Shown in pieces: positions 44,708 to 54,024 of a stretch of DNA of 64,000 nt. The translations under genes and the position numbers were made by a program. The first letter of the stretch is position 1, and each line of letters starts with the position of its first letter. The notes under the pieces are model-generated. The model did no database searches. It worked only from the letters and a program-made list of their open reading frames with translations, and was not told the DNA's origin. The stretch is from UBA965 sp040396955. Lineage in GTDB: Bacteria; Chloroflexota; Chloroflexia; Chloroflexales; Roseiflexaceae. The stretch spans positions 1 to 64,000 of the forward strand of contig JBBAWX010000015.1 of NCBI GenBank assembly GCA_040396955.1. Direction: 5' to 3'.

Positions 44708-46915
44708 ATGGCTTGGTTTCCACCGCTCTGGCGCCGGTGGCGCACCGTACTGCTGGGAGTAGTGTCGTGGGTGGTCATGTGGCAGCTGATTTGGCTCAGT
44801 GTGCCGCAGACCACCCAGGTGACCGCTGCCCAAGACCGGGGCTTCCGTGATGCCTTCCGTCGCGAAGAATATGCTGGTGGGCAGGCGCGGTGGTTGTCGG
44901 CGCAGAGTGTGGTGCAACTGCCGTGGGTGAATCGTACGCAGGGTATTTTGAGCATCACGTTGACACATGGCCTCATAGCGCGTCTGCCCACACAAACGGT
45001 GCAGGTCATGGTCGACGACCGCCACGCCTTTGCGACCACGCTCACCGAGTGGCAACCACGCACCTACCGTGTATTGGTGGATCTCCCAGTGGTGGCGGAT
45101 TGGGGCGTACCGGTGCAGGTACACACCAGCGCCACTGTGCGTGATGATGCGCAACGTGCGCTGGGTGTGCTCTTTCACCGTGCCCAGCTCCAGCCCACGC
45201 TGACGGGGAATTGGATGTGGTGGGCGCCGGTGTGGGGTCTCGTATGGGGGAGTGGCGCACTCTTCGGGCTATTGCTATGGCTTCTTGCCGTGCCACGCCC
45301 GGCCGTGGGTGCACTTTTGGTGGCGGTGTTCATCGCGGCATGTAGCGCCGGCCTCTGGGCATACCCGCTTGAATTTGCCTCCATCATGCCATGGCTCATG
45401 GTGCTGTTGGGGCTGATGCTGGCGTGGTGGGGCATTGGTCGCGGGCTCGGGTGGCTTCCCCCGCGTGGTCAGATGGTGGCTGGTGAACACGTCCCCGGCT
45501 TGGCCGGCCTTGCCCTGCTCGGCCTGCCTGTGTTTCAGCAGTTCATCGGCTCCGATGGGATCACGATTGCCCCGCAGTGGCAGTACCCCATCATCACGGT
45601 GTGGGTGGCACTGGTGCTTCTCGGCGTGGGTGGAGTTGTCAGGATGTGGGCGCGGTGGCGTGGGCGTGCCGACGTGGCCGCAGGGATTGCCGACTGGGCT
45701 GCACCGGTCGTCTTGGCCGTGACTGGTGTGTGGGCCACAGTGCCCCGTGCTACTGGCATGTTTGGGCGGGTTAGTTCCGATTTCAACGTGTGGGTGATTG
45801 CGGCCCGTGATTGGCTTGAGCGCGGCTCGTGCTACGTGGTCAGCGACATCGCCGCCGATCTGTTCGGCTACATCTACAAGTATCCTCCCACCTACTGCCT
45901 CGTGTTTGTGCCGCTGAGTGGTTTTAGCACCGCCACACTCATTGACGCCTATCGTTGGCTTGATCTCGTGTTGATTGTGGCAGTGGTGCTCTGGTGGGTG
46001 TCCCTGCAACCGGTGTCGCATCGCTGGTGGTGGGCGGTGACGTTGGCCATCACCCTCAACTATGCACCACTCGTTGATACACTGATGCTTGCGCAAATAG
46101 ATGTCGTGGTATTGGCATGTGTGGTGTGCTTGTACTGGTGCATCCGCACCCAGCGCGATGCTACCGCTGGGGTCATCATTGCGGCGCTGGCATCGCTCAA
46201 GCTCTATCCGGTGATTTTTTTGGGGTACTGGGTCGGGCAGTGGCGTTGGCGCGCCTTCTGGGCCTTCTGGGTGGCCCTACTGGGCATCAACGGGGCAACT
46301 GCCCTCATCCTCGGTTGGCGTGAATACGTGACCTTCGTATTTGAGGTCATCCCACTCATTGGTGGCACCACCGCGTGGCGTGACAACCAGAGCATGTACG
46401 CCATTGTGGCGCGGGCAGCCGGTGATTTGACGCAGCTCGGGCCGTTTGAGCATCCATGGTTGTACCAGGCAACCACAGTGGTGGCGTTGGCCATGGGGCT
46501 GAGCCTTGCGGTGATGCAGTTTCGGCAGTATCACGACGAACCGTCGGTGTCGGCCGTGCAGTTGGGTGGATTGGTGCTCTGGAGCGCCTTTGCGATTCCA
46601 GTGGCGTGGCCCGACTATTTCGTGCCCGTGTTGCTCCTGTGGTGGGGCATCGTTGCGGTGATGCGCGAGCGGTCTGTGCCGCCCTGGTTGGTGGCTCTTG
46701 TCGCGATAAGTTTTGCGGGGATTGCCTTTGGCAACGCCATGAGTTTTATTTACGATCTCGATGTCGGCATCATTGAGCCCCTCTTGGTCTCCCACAAAGC
46801 GTACGCCGGTGTGTTGCTGTATGTGGTGACCATGGTTGTTTTTTGGCAGATCCCGCACGGGGCTTGGCACCCGCGCTGGCATGCATGGTTTGTGAGGCTC
46901 TGGCAGCGCAGATAA
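44708..46915 (+). CDS. GT87-like (DUF2029) polytopic glycosyltransferase
   Basis: A 735-residue protein. One N-terminal helix is followed by an outside domain of about 130 residues, then 11 or more helices. The segment SDFNVWVIAARDWLERGSCY with YKYPPTYCLVFVPL, and the later SLKLYPVIFLGYWVGQWRW, match the GT87/DUF2029 pattern of polyprenyl-phosphate-mannose-dependent enzymes: an acidic residue in the first large loop and a K-x-YP motif. It starts 22 bases after argF with a GAGAGGAA site, so it is the last gene of the cluster. A perfect 17-bp hairpin follows. Confidence 0.72.
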   Translation: MAWFPPLWRRWRTVLLGVVSWVVMWQLIWLSVPQTTQVTAAQDRGFRDAFRREEYAGGQARWLSAQSVVQLPWVNRTQGILSITLTHGLIARLPTQTVQVMVDDRHAFATTLTEWQPRTYRVLVDLPVVADWGVPVQVHTSATVRDDAQRALGVLFHRAQLQPTLTGNWMWWAPVWGLVWGSGALFGLLLWLLAVPRPAVGALLVAVFIAACSAGLWAYPLEFASIMPWLMVLLGLMLAWWGIGRGLGWLPPRGQMVAGEHVPGLAGLALLGLPVFQQFIGSDGITIAPQWQYPIITVWVALVLLGVGGVVRMWARWRGRADVAAGIADWAAPVVLAVTGVWATVPRATGMFGRVSSDFNVWVIAARDWLERGSCYVVSDIAADLFGYIYKYPPTYCLVFVPLSGFSTATLIDAYRWLDLVLIVAVVLWWVSLQPVSHRWWWAVTLAITLNYAPLVDTLMLAQIDVVVLACVVCLYWCIRTQRDATAGVIIAALASLKLYPVIFLGYWVGQWRWRAFWAFWVALLGINGATALILGWREYVTFVFEVIPLIGGTTAWRDNQSMYAIVARAAGDLTQLGPFEHPWLYQATTVVALAMGLSLAVMQFRQYHDEPSVSAVQLGGLVLWSAFAIPVAWPDYFVPVLLLWWGIVAVMRERSVPPWLVALVAISFAGIAFGNAMSFIYDLDVGIIEPLLVSHKAYAGVLLYVVTMVVFWQIPHGAWHPRWHAWFVRLWQRR

Positions 46916-46941
46916 CTCCGCTCTGTATCATTGCTCATATG

Positions 46942-46984
46942 CCAATCACCCCCACCGGTGCTGAGCGCCGGTGGGGGTGATTGG
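46942..46984. terminator. perfect 17-bp hairpin between convergent genes
   Basis: CCAATCACCCCCACCGG (46942-46958) is perfectly complementary to 46968-46984, with a 9-base loop. No T-run follows on either strand. It lies between the end of the arginine cluster (46915) and nuoE (stop at 47005), where it could stop both converging transcripts or protect their 3' ends. Confidence 0.6.
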
Positions 46985-47004
46985 TGCGTAGGTCGCTTTG
47001 CGGA

Positions 47005-47529
47005 TTAGAGATCGGCTTGGCGCCCAGAGATACTGATGCGGTCGTTGTTGGCGACCCGGGTGCGGAGCTGGTCAAGCAGGGCGTCGATTTTTTCGGCGGT
47101 ATCGAGGTTGCCGTGGTAATCGAGGTTGGCCTGCAATATGGGCGCCTTGTCACAGGCGGCGAGGCACTTGACGCGTTGCAGGGTGAAAATCCCGTCGGCG
47201 GTGGTTTCTTCGCTGTGGATGCCAAGGCGCTGTTGCAGGGTGGAGATGAGATCTTCGGCCCCACAAAAAGCACACGGAATGTCGTCACAGACTTGAAGCA
47301 CCATTTTGCCCACTTTGTCGTCGTAGAGCAAGGTATAAAAGCCGACCACCTCAAAGACATCGGTGGGTGGCACATCAATGATCTGAGCGACCTCACGGAT
47401 GGCCTCATCGGTCAGGCGTCCGTAGGTGTCTTGGGCGATGTAGAGGAGTGCCAATATCGCACTCCGCTTTTGTGGGTAGCGGGCCAAGATTGCATCGATT
47501 TCGGCGCCGTGTTGTTGACGAAGTGACAT
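47005..47529 (-). CDS. nuoE: NADH-quinone oxidoreductase subunit E
   Basis: A 174-residue 24-kDa-type subunit with the 2Fe-2S thioredoxin-like fold. The four cluster cysteines are in VLQVCDDIPCAFCG and RVKCLAACDKAP. It passes electrons near the NADH-oxidising end of complex I. It is the last of the nuoA-B-C-D-E series here, 35 bases after nuoD. Its natural partner nuoF does not follow; a strong hairpin and a convergent gene do. Confidence 0.9.
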   Translation of the reverse strand: MSLRQQHGAEIDAILARYPQKRSAILALLYIAQDTYGRLTDEAIREVAQIIDVPPTDVFEVVGFYTLLYDDKVGKMVLQVCDDIPCAFCGAEDLISTLQQRLGIHSEETTADGIFTLQRVKCLAACDKAPILQANLDYHGNLDTAEKIDALLDQLRTRVANNDRISISGRQADL

Positions 47530-47564
47530 GCGATTGTCCTACATTGAGAGCGACACAATGCCGC

Positions 47565-48809
47565 TTAGCGATCCACTTCTCCGAGTACTGGGTCCATCGA
47601 GGCAATCAGGGCGACCAAGTCAGCCACGAGTTGTCCTTTGGCCATGTGCGGCAGGGCTTGTAAGTTGATGAACGACGGGGTGCGCAGGTGGACGCGATAC
47701 GGCTTGGGGCCACCATCGCTGACGATGTAGGTGGCCAGCTCACCGCGCGGCGACTCGATGGCGGCGATGGCGTCACCACGGGGTGGCTTGAAGCCTTCAG
47801 TCCACAGCTTAAAGTGGTGAATCAGTGATTCCATGCTGTGGGTGATTTCGGTCTTGGGCGGCGGTGCGATTTTGCGGTCGTTGGTCACAAACGCGCCCGG
47901 GCCAATATCTTTGAGTCGTTGCCACGCTTGTCGCGCAATTTTGACGCTTTCGCGCATTTCAGCGACGCGCACCAAGTAGCGGTCGTAGATGTCGCCATTG
48001 CTGGCAATAGGCACTGCGAAATCGTAGGTCTCATAGCCGCAGTAGGGCATGTCTTTGCGCAAATCCCAGTCGATGCCAGTGGCGCGCAGGCCGGGGCCAG
48101 TGTAGCCGTACTGGATGGCAGCTGCGCTGTCGATGGCGCCGATGCCGATGGTGCGCTCTTGCCAGATGGTGTTGTTGGTGAGCAGGTCTTCGTATTCGTC
48201 GATGCGCCCGGGCATGATGTCGAGCAGGGCCTTGACGGTCGGCAAAAAGTCGCCGGGCAGGTCGTAGGCCAGGCCGCCGACGCGGAAGTAACTGGTCATC
48301 ATGCGTGCGCCCGAGACCATTTCGAAGATGTCGAGGATTTGCTCACGCTCGCGGAACCCGTACAAAAACACACTCATGGCGGCTAGGTCGAGTGCATGGG
48401 TGCCTAGCCACACGAGATGGCTCGAGATGCGTTGGAGCTCAACGAGCAGTACGCGGGCTACGGTGGCACGCTCCGGCACGTCGCATCCGAGCAACTTTTC
48501 TACCGCCAAGACGTAGCTCAAGTTGTTGGAAAGGGGTGCGAGGTAATCGGTGCGGTCGGTCATGACCACCGCTTGCTGGTAGGTCTTGAATTCCATGTTC
48601 TTTTCGATGCCGGTGTGCAAAAAACCGACATCGGGCGCCACATTGACGACCGTTTCGCCGTCGAGCTCGACGACGAGGCGCAACACGCCGTGGGTACTGG
48701 GGTGGTGTGGGCCCATGTTCAGCACCATGGTCTCGGTTTTGCCAGCCAAGGCGGGAGCCGTAATGCTCCTAGGGGATGGTACCGACAAGGTGCGGTCAAT
48801 CGTTGTCAT
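47565..48809 (-). CDS. nuoD: NADH-quinone oxidoreductase subunit D
   Basis: A 414-residue 49-kDa subunit that helps form the quinone site at the base of the peripheral arm. Signature blocks: LNMGPHHPSTHGVLRLVVELDGE, DVGFLHTGIEKNMEFKTY, and the C-terminal PSFINLQALPHMAKG and LIASMDPVLGEVDR. It is separate from nuoC, unlike the fused form of gamma-proteobacteria. A GAGGGAA site precedes the ATG. Confidence 0.95.
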   Translation of the reverse strand: MTTIDRTLSVPSPRSITAPALAGKTETMVLNMGPHHPSTHGVLRLVVELDGETVVNVAPDVGFLHTGIEKNMEFKTYQQAVVMTDRTDYLAPLSNNLSYVLAVEKLLGCDVPERATVARVLLVELQRISSHLVWLGTHALDLAAMSVFLYGFREREQILDIFEMVSGARMMTSYFRVGGLAYDLPGDFLPTVKALLDIMPGRIDEYEDLLTNNTIWQERTIGIGAIDSAAAIQYGYTGPGLRATGIDWDLRKDMPYCGYETYDFAVPIASNGDIYDRYLVRVAEMRESVKIARQAWQRLKDIGPGAFVTNDRKIAPPPKTEITHSMESLIHHFKLWTEGFKPPRGDAIAAIESPRGELATYIVSDGGPKPYRVHLRTPSFINLQALPHMAKGQLVADLVALIASMDPVLGEVDR

Positions 48810-48827
48810 AGTTCCCTCTTCGGCCTG

Positions 48828-49352
48828 TTATTCTTGGGCAAAGGGTTTGCGAGCATAAATCTGCTCGTCGTTGATGGAGAAGGCGACTTCCTCGTATCCG
48901 AGGGGGACATCTTTGCGTTGTGGATGACCATTCCAATCATCGGGCATCAAGATGCGCTCTAAGTTGGGGTGACCATCAAAAATGAAGCCGAACATGTCGT
49001 AGGCTTCGCGTTCTTGATAGTTGGCGGTCTGCCATACCCCGGTGAGCGTGGGCAGATGCAAGTTGGTATCAGGCACGCCTACTTTTAGGCAGATGCGCTG
49101 ACGATGGGTCATCGACAGCAGGTGATAGACCACCTCGAAGCGCGGTGTGCGCCCTAAGTAGTCGACGCCGCACAGGTTCTCAAGGAAGGCGAAGGCCAAT
49201 TCTTCGTCGTCGCGTAGCCAAAGAGCGACATCGGCAATGCGATTGCTGGCAACATGGAAAACCGATTCACCGCTCCGCATGGCTGGTGCGCTGGTGACTG
49301 CGTCGCCAAAGGCGGCTTGCAAACGCGCAAGCAAGGTCTCGTGATCAATCAT
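48828..49352 (-). CDS. nuoC: NADH-quinone oxidoreductase subunit C
   Basis: A 174-residue 30-kDa subunit of the peripheral arm. The family signature is ERIYDMFGFIF-like: YQEREAYDMFGFIFDGHPNLERILMPDDW, followed by HPQRKDVPLGYEEVAF. It sits between nuoB (15-base gap) and nuoD (18-base gap) in the standard order. Confidence 0.93.
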   Translation of the reverse strand: MIDHETLLARLQAAFGDAVTSAPAMRSGESVFHVASNRIADVALWLRDDEELAFAFLENLCGVDYLGRTPRFEVVYHLLSMTHRQRICLKVGVPDTNLHLPTLTGVWQTANYQEREAYDMFGFIFDGHPNLERILMPDDWNGHPQRKDVPLGYEEVAFSINDEQIYARKPFAQE

Positions 49353-49367
49353 TGCTCTGTGCCTTGT

Positions 49368-49874
49368 CTACACGTGGATGGGGGCGCGTTCGTGCAACGT
49401 CCCATCCAACTTCATGCGCTCTACCTTCTTGTGGAGCTGTACGATGCCGTCAATTAACGCTTCGGGGCGTGGCGGGCAACCGGCCACATAGACATCGACC
49501 GGGATGACCTCGTCGACGCCCTGCACAATGGCGTAGTTGTTGAACACCCCGCCACATGAGGCGCAGTCACCCATGGCAATAACCCACTTCGGCTCCGACA
49601 TCTGGTCGTACAGACGCCGAATGACCGGGGCCATTTTGCGTGATACGCGTCCGGCTACGATGATGAGATCGGCTTGGCGCGGTGAAGCGCGGTTAATCTC
49701 CATGCCGAAGCGCGACAAGTCGTAATTGGCACCTTGCGCACTCATCATCTCGATGGCACAGCAGGCCAAACCGAAGAGCAACGGCCACATGGCGTTGGTG
49801 CGACCCCAGTTGACGACGGTTTCCAGTGATGTGGTGACGACTCCAAGATCGCCGGCTTTGGTCTCTAATCCCAT
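49368..49874 (-). CDS. nuoB: NADH-quinone oxidoreductase subunit B
   Basis: A 168-residue subunit holding the terminal 4Fe-4S cluster N2, next to the quinone site. Cluster cysteines are the adjacent pair C38/C39 (GLACCAIEMM), C103 in MGDCASCGG and C133 in AGCPPRPEAL. Its start overlaps the end of nuoA by 10 bases. Confidence 0.95.
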   Translation of the reverse strand: MGLETKAGDLGVVTTSLETVVNWGRTNAMWPLLFGLACCAIEMMSAQGANYDLSRFGMEINRASPRQADLIIVAGRVSRKMAPVIRRLYDQMSEPKWVIAMGDCASCGGVFNNYAIVQGVDEVIPVDVYVAGCPPRPEALIDGIVQLHKKVERMKLDGTLHERAPIHV

Positions 49875-50221
49875 GTGAGCGCTCCCTTTTTCAACTCATA
49901 AACGAGACCGACCAACAACACCAACAAAAAGAGCCCCATGGCGTAGAGGCCGGGGACGCCGAGGTCGCGGTAGACCAAGGCGTACGGAAAGAAAAAGATG
50001 ACTTCAATGTCGAACAAAATAAAGCTCATGGCCACCAAGTTGAACTTGATGGGGAAGCGCGTCATCGCTTCACCGATAGGCTCCATGCCTGACTCATACG
50101 GCGCAAGCTTGCGCACTGTCGGCTTTTGGGGGCCGAGAAAGCGCGATAGTGTGATTACAAACACTGCAATGAATGCAGCAATGCCAAACATCGCGAGAAT
50201 GGCTGCATAAGAACCGAGCAT
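49865..50221 (-). CDS. nuoA: NADH-quinone oxidoreductase subunit A
   Basis: A 118-residue membrane subunit with three transmembrane helices. The conserved loop is KLAPYESGMEPIGEAMTRFPIKF, with the following FILFDIEVIFFFPYALV. The frame extends 54 codons upstream to 50383, but those codons cross the promoter; the ATG at 50221 has a GAGGA site and normal family length. It is the first gene of the operon. Confidence 0.93.
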   Translation of the reverse strand: MLGSYAAILAMFGIAAFIAVFVITLSRFLGPQKPTVRKLAPYESGMEPIGEAMTRFPIKFNLVAMSFILFDIEVIFFFPYALVYRDLGVPGLYAMGLFLLVLLVGLVYELKKGALTWD

Positions 50222-50273
50222 GGCATATCCTCGATAAACTGGATCGGACGTTGAGCGGTTTTTCCTCGCCGTT

Positions 50274-50301
50274 ATTATAAGCGACTTAAGGATTGTGTCA
50301 A
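50274..50301 (-). promoter_or_regulatory. consensus promoter of nuoABCDE
   Basis: On the minus strand TTGACA (50301-50296) and TATAAT (50279-50274) are 16 bases apart: both hexamers perfect. The start of nuoA is about 55 bases downstream. It is back-to-back with the icd promoter. Confidence 0.88.
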
Positions 50302-50326
50302 GAAGAACAAAGTCATGAGATTCCTG

Positions 50327-50335
50327 TGCTATAAT
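50327..50335 (+). promoter_or_regulatory. extended -10 promoter of icd
   Basis: TGCTATAAT is a perfect extended -10 element 94 bases upstream of the icd start. No good -35 was found 17 bases further up, as is common for extended -10 promoters. It leaves an untranslated leader of about 85 bases with no recognised riboswitch. Confidence 0.6.
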
Positions 50336-50428
50336 GGCGCACAATTGACTGCGTTCGCTCGTTTGTGTTTGTGTACCCTTCATTCACACGAATCGTGTGG
50401 ACGATGTTTGTTGTATGAGGCAAAACGC

Positions 50429-51781
50429 ATGAGTACTGTGTCCCAGTATCGCGCCCAAAAGGGTGCAACCATCTCCATCCAAAACGGCAAATTGATGGTG
50501 CCGAATAATCCGGTCATCCCCTTCGTAGAGGGTGACGGTACCGGTCCCGACATCTGGCGGGCCAGCGTGCGCATTTTTGATGCGGCGGTCGCCAAAGCCT
50601 ACAACGGCACGCGCCAAATCGAATGGCTCGAAGTGTTGGCCGGGGAGAAAGCCTTCAACGAGACGGGGAACTGGTTGCCGGAAGCCACGGTTGAGGCGTT
50701 CCAGCATTACCTCGTCGGCATCAAGGGCCCCTTGACGACTCCGGTCGGCAAAGGGATCCGGAGCTTGAATGTAGCACTCCGACAAATGCTTGATTTGTAC
50801 GTCTGTTTGCGCCCAGTGCGGTGGTTTACGGGTGTGCCCTCACCGGTGCGGCACCCCGAAAAAGTCGACATGGTCATCTTCCGGGAAAACACCGAAGACA
50901 TCTACGCCGGCATCGAGTATGTGGGTGGATCACCAGAGGCAGCCAAGTTGCTCGACTTCATGCGTGAGCACTTCCCCAAAGACTATGCCAAGATTCGCTT
51001 CGGGAGCAGCGAAAAGACCGCCGAGTTCAACGGCATGATTGGCCGGAGCAACGACGTGGTCGAGGTCGGTATCGGTATCAAGCCGGTCAGTCGCACCGGT
51101 TCTGAGCGCTTGATTCGCTCGGCCATCGAATACGCCTTGGAGCACAAGCGCCGCAACGTGACGTTAGTGCACAAGGGCAACATCATGAAATTCACGGAGG
51201 GCGGTTTCCTCGATTGGGGCTATGAGCTCGCTGAGCGTGAATTCGGTGACCGCGTCTACACGTGGGCCCAGTGGGAGCGCACCAAGCAGGCCAAAGGCGA
51301 GGCTGAGGCCAATGCCGAGCAAAAAGCGGCGTTGGCTGGTGGCAAAATCTTGGTCAAAGACGCCATTGCTGACATCACACTTCAGCAGGTGCTAACGCGC
51401 CCCGAAGACTTCGACGTCATCGCCACTCTCAACCTCAACGGCGACTACCTCAGTGATGCACTTGCGGCTCAGGTTGGTGGTATCGGGATTGCACCGGGAG
51501 GCAACATCAACTACGTGACCGGGCACGCCATCTTTGAGGCGACCCACGGCACGGCACCCAAGTACGCCAACCTCGACAAGGTGAACCCATGTAGTGTGGT
51601 GCTCAGCGGCGACATGATGCTCCGGCACATGGGCTGGCACGAAGCTGCCGACATGATTATCAGCGCCATCGAGAAGACGATCGGCGACAAAGTGGTCACC
51701 TACGACTTTGCCCGTCTGATGGACGGAGCTCGTGAAGTCAAGACCTCGGAATTTGCTGACGCAGTCATCGCCAACATGTAG
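50429..51781 (+). CDS. icd: NADP-type isocitrate dehydrogenase
   Basis: A 450-residue TCA-cycle enzyme converting isocitrate to alpha-ketoglutarate. Motifs: PFVEGDGTGPDIW, the substrate-binding KGIRSLNVALRQMLDLYVCLRPV with Ser112 at the place of the E. coli regulatory serine, VIFRENTEDIYAGIE, TLVHKGNIMKFTEGGF and the C-terminal GTAPKYANLDKVNP. The start at 50429 has a GAGG site; the upstream frame extension lacks family similarity. A perfect terminator follows. Alpha-ketoglutarate is also the end product of the hydroxyproline operon. Confidence 0.93.
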   Translation: MSTVSQYRAQKGATISIQNGKLMVPNNPVIPFVEGDGTGPDIWRASVRIFDAAVAKAYNGTRQIEWLEVLAGEKAFNETGNWLPEATVEAFQHYLVGIKGPLTTPVGKGIRSLNVALRQMLDLYVCLRPVRWFTGVPSPVRHPEKVDMVIFRENTEDIYAGIEYVGGSPEAAKLLDFMREHFPKDYAKIRFGSSEKTAEFNGMIGRSNDVVEVGIGIKPVSRTGSERLIRSAIEYALEHKRRNVTLVHKGNIMKFTEGGFLDWGYELAEREFGDRVYTWAQWERTKQAKGEAEANAEQKAALAGGKILVKDAIADITLQQVLTRPEDFDVIATLNLNGDYLSDALAAQVGGIGIAPGGNINYVTGHAIFEATHGTAPKYANLDKVNPCSVVLSGDMMLRHMGWHEAADMIISAIEKTIGDKVVTYDFARLMDGAREVKTSEFADAVIANM

Positions 51782-51798
51782 TCTGCCGACGGTCACGT

Positions 51799-51840
51799 GA
51801 GGCATAGCCGTGCTAGAATACGGCTATGCCTCGTTTTTTG
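51799..51840 (+). terminator. rho-independent terminator of icd
   Basis: A perfect 13-bp stem (51799-51811 with 51820-51832) with an 8-base loop is followed by G and six T (51834-51839). An in-frame ATG at 51826 for the next gene lies inside this hairpin and is therefore rejected as a start. Confidence 0.93.
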
Positions 51841-51861
51841 TACGTTTGTAGGATGACCCTC

Positions 51862-54024
51862 ATGCAAATCAATCACTTCACCATGTTGGGGAGATGCGTG
51901 CACGGCCTTTGGGCACTGCTGGTGATCTGTTCAATCGTGGTGTGTGCGTGGTTTGTACGGCCGTTCGCCACTCCGGTCGATCTGACACAAACGCGGTATT
52001 TTGACCGTTTTGGTGAGCGTGAGCCATCGGCCTACGCCGATTTTCGCTGGTCGTTCCCACAATCCAACGTGCTTTTTCCACAGCGTTGGGTTGATTTTGC
52101 CACGTTTCCCACGCGAGCTACCGGGCAAATCGTCACCATCCATCTCAACGACATGCGCCAGCCGCAGGCGCTTCAAATCGCCGACGTGGTATTTCAATCC
52201 GACGCCTTGCCACGCGTCTACCATGTGCTCACTGCGCACTCTGCGGTCGTGCCACTGCAGAGTAGCCAGGTGTATGTCTCACCCGAGCAACGGCAACTGG
52301 GAGTGCAGGTGTTTGCAGCCACACGTCAGAGCACCCGTCTGGCCGGCGCAGATGTGGTGGTGATTTGGTTGCAGGTGCTGTTGGTGCTCGCAGCCATCGT
52401 GGGCGGCACATGGGCGCTTCAGCGCATTGTGGCCACTGCTGCACCTGCCTGGTTGAGCCTCGTGCATGTGGCCGTCTGGGTAGGGTGGTGGTTGGCGAGC
52501 CCGGCCGGCAGCGGTGAATTCATCATGGCGTGGGGCTTTGTGGCGGCCACGCTCGGGTGGCTACGACGTGCGGTGACGCCGTGGCGCTGGTCGTGGCCCG
52601 CATATATCACGTTGCTCGCGCTCTTCATGCTGGTGCGTGTAGGGGCAAGTTGGTGGCAAGCCGCATTGCCCAGCGATATCTCATTGGTCGACTACAACAT
52701 CAACTTTCAATTGCCAGTCATCTGGGAGCCCTATTGGAGCTGGTGCGTCTGGTTGCTGGTCATGGTTGCTTTTGGCTGGTTGGCCGGTCGTGATTTCGTC
52801 GTCGACTGGTGGGTGGTGCTGTGGAGTGTGGCCGGTGTGCTGGTATCGCTCCGGAGCAACGGGTATTGGCCGGTGCATACCTGGATGTATGTTATTTCGC
52901 TCGACTATCTCGGCACGTGGCAGGGGGTCTGGGAGTTTTTGCGTACGTCGCGGGTCGCCATTCCACCACTGTTGCTGGTCATCGAATTTGCCATCCACAA
53001 TCAAACGTTGCCCGAGATTATCTATGTATGGCTTTTTCCTCGAGCCGTCTTGATAGTGGCCATGCTCATTGCCGTCTTCCGGGGGATTACTGATCCACGT
53101 GAGCGCATGGTTCGTGGTGGTATGTTGGTGCTCTGGATGTACGCATTCACGGCGGTCAAAACACTCGACAACTACTTCATCTACGACGTGCTCTTTGGCG
53201 CATTGTTGCTGTTTGCAGTGCACCTCGCCTATCGCCAAGACATCGTGTGGTGGCAGTGGGCCGTAGTTGGTGGACTCTTGGTGCTCATGGACAGCATGCG
53301 CCCGTTCGGCATGGTCGTATTACTTGTGGTCGCTCCGTGGCTCTTGTGGCGGAGTTGGCAAGTGCACCGCTGGTCAGGGGTGCTCATCTGTGCCATGCCG
53401 TTGCTCATCAGTGTGGCGTGGCATAGTCACCACATCGTCAATCTGGGGCAGGCAAATTGGAGTAACCATACCGGGTTTAATCTGTGTAACGCCTGGGAAT
53501 GCCCACGTCCCGCCGACATGCAACCCGAAGCGCCGCCGGTTGCTGACGGGTTGTGGCCCAACATCAACACCGAGGTGCACCAGCAGAATAGTCAGCGGCT
53601 GTTGCAAAGTGGCCTCGCATATCAGCTGGCCCATCCCGGTCAAAGTCTGATTCGGGCCGGCGAATTGCTTCTCAACGTCTTCGTAGTGCCCTACGAGCCC
53701 GGTCAACCTGCCCTCATCGGCAATGGGTGGCTGATTGACATCTACCGGGCCATGATGCTGGCGCTGATGCTGCTGAATGTGGCATTGCTGGTGGCGGTCG
53801 TGCGCACGGTGGTTGTCACACTCCGGCGGCGAACGTCGTTCTCCGCTGGAGCCTTGGTTGGGCATGTGGTGATCCTGCTACTGGTGCTTGTGGTGCCCAA
53901 TCTCACCGAATACGGCGAGAATTATCGTTTTGTTGCGGGATCTGCCATGTGGCTGGCCGCACTGCCCCCGTGGGCCGAATATCGGGCGTTTGTGGCCCCC
54001 TGGTTGCCTATTCGGTCAAGTTGA
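51862..54024 (+). CDS. polytopic membrane protein, GT-C-like
   Basis: A 720-residue protein. One N-terminal helix (LWALLVICSIVVCAWFV) is followed by an outside domain of about 140 residues, rich in Asp, Arg and aromatics (LTQTRYFDRFGEREPSAYADFRW). About ten helices come next, then a soluble loop with SNHTGFNLCNAWECPRPADM and further helices. The plan is like the GT87-like protein at the end of the arg cluster, and unlike a transporter. The start could also be the ATG at 51853. It has its own promoter region downstream of the icd terminator, though no clear hexamers were found. It ends convergently with the globin gene, overlapping by 17 bases. Confidence 0.55.
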   Translation: MQINHFTMLGRCVHGLWALLVICSIVVCAWFVRPFATPVDLTQTRYFDRFGEREPSAYADFRWSFPQSNVLFPQRWVDFATFPTRATGQIVTIHLNDMRQPQALQIADVVFQSDALPRVYHVLTAHSAVVPLQSSQVYVSPEQRQLGVQVFAATRQSTRLAGADVVVIWLQVLLVLAAIVGGTWALQRIVATAAPAWLSLVHVAVWVGWWLASPAGSGEFIMAWGFVAATLGWLRRAVTPWRWSWPAYITLLALFMLVRVGASWWQAALPSDISLVDYNINFQLPVIWEPYWSWCVWLLVMVAFGWLAGRDFVVDWWVVLWSVAGVLVSLRSNGYWPVHTWMYVISLDYLGTWQGVWEFLRTSRVAIPPLLLVIEFAIHNQTLPEIIYVWLFPRAVLIVAMLIAVFRGITDPRERMVRGGMLVLWMYAFTAVKTLDNYFIYDVLFGALLLFAVHLAYRQDIVWWQWAVVGGLLVLMDSMRPFGMVVLLVVAPWLLWRSWQVHRWSGVLICAMPLLISVAWHSHHIVNLGQANWSNHTGFNLCNAWECPRPADMQPEAPPVADGLWPNINTEVHQQNSQRLLQSGLAYQLAHPGQSLIRAGELLLNVFVVPYEPGQPALIGNGWLIDIYRAMMLALMLLNVALLVAVVRTVVVTLRRRTSFSAGALVGHVVILLLVLVVPNLTEYGENYRFVAGSAMWLAALPPWAEYRAFVAPWLPIRSS

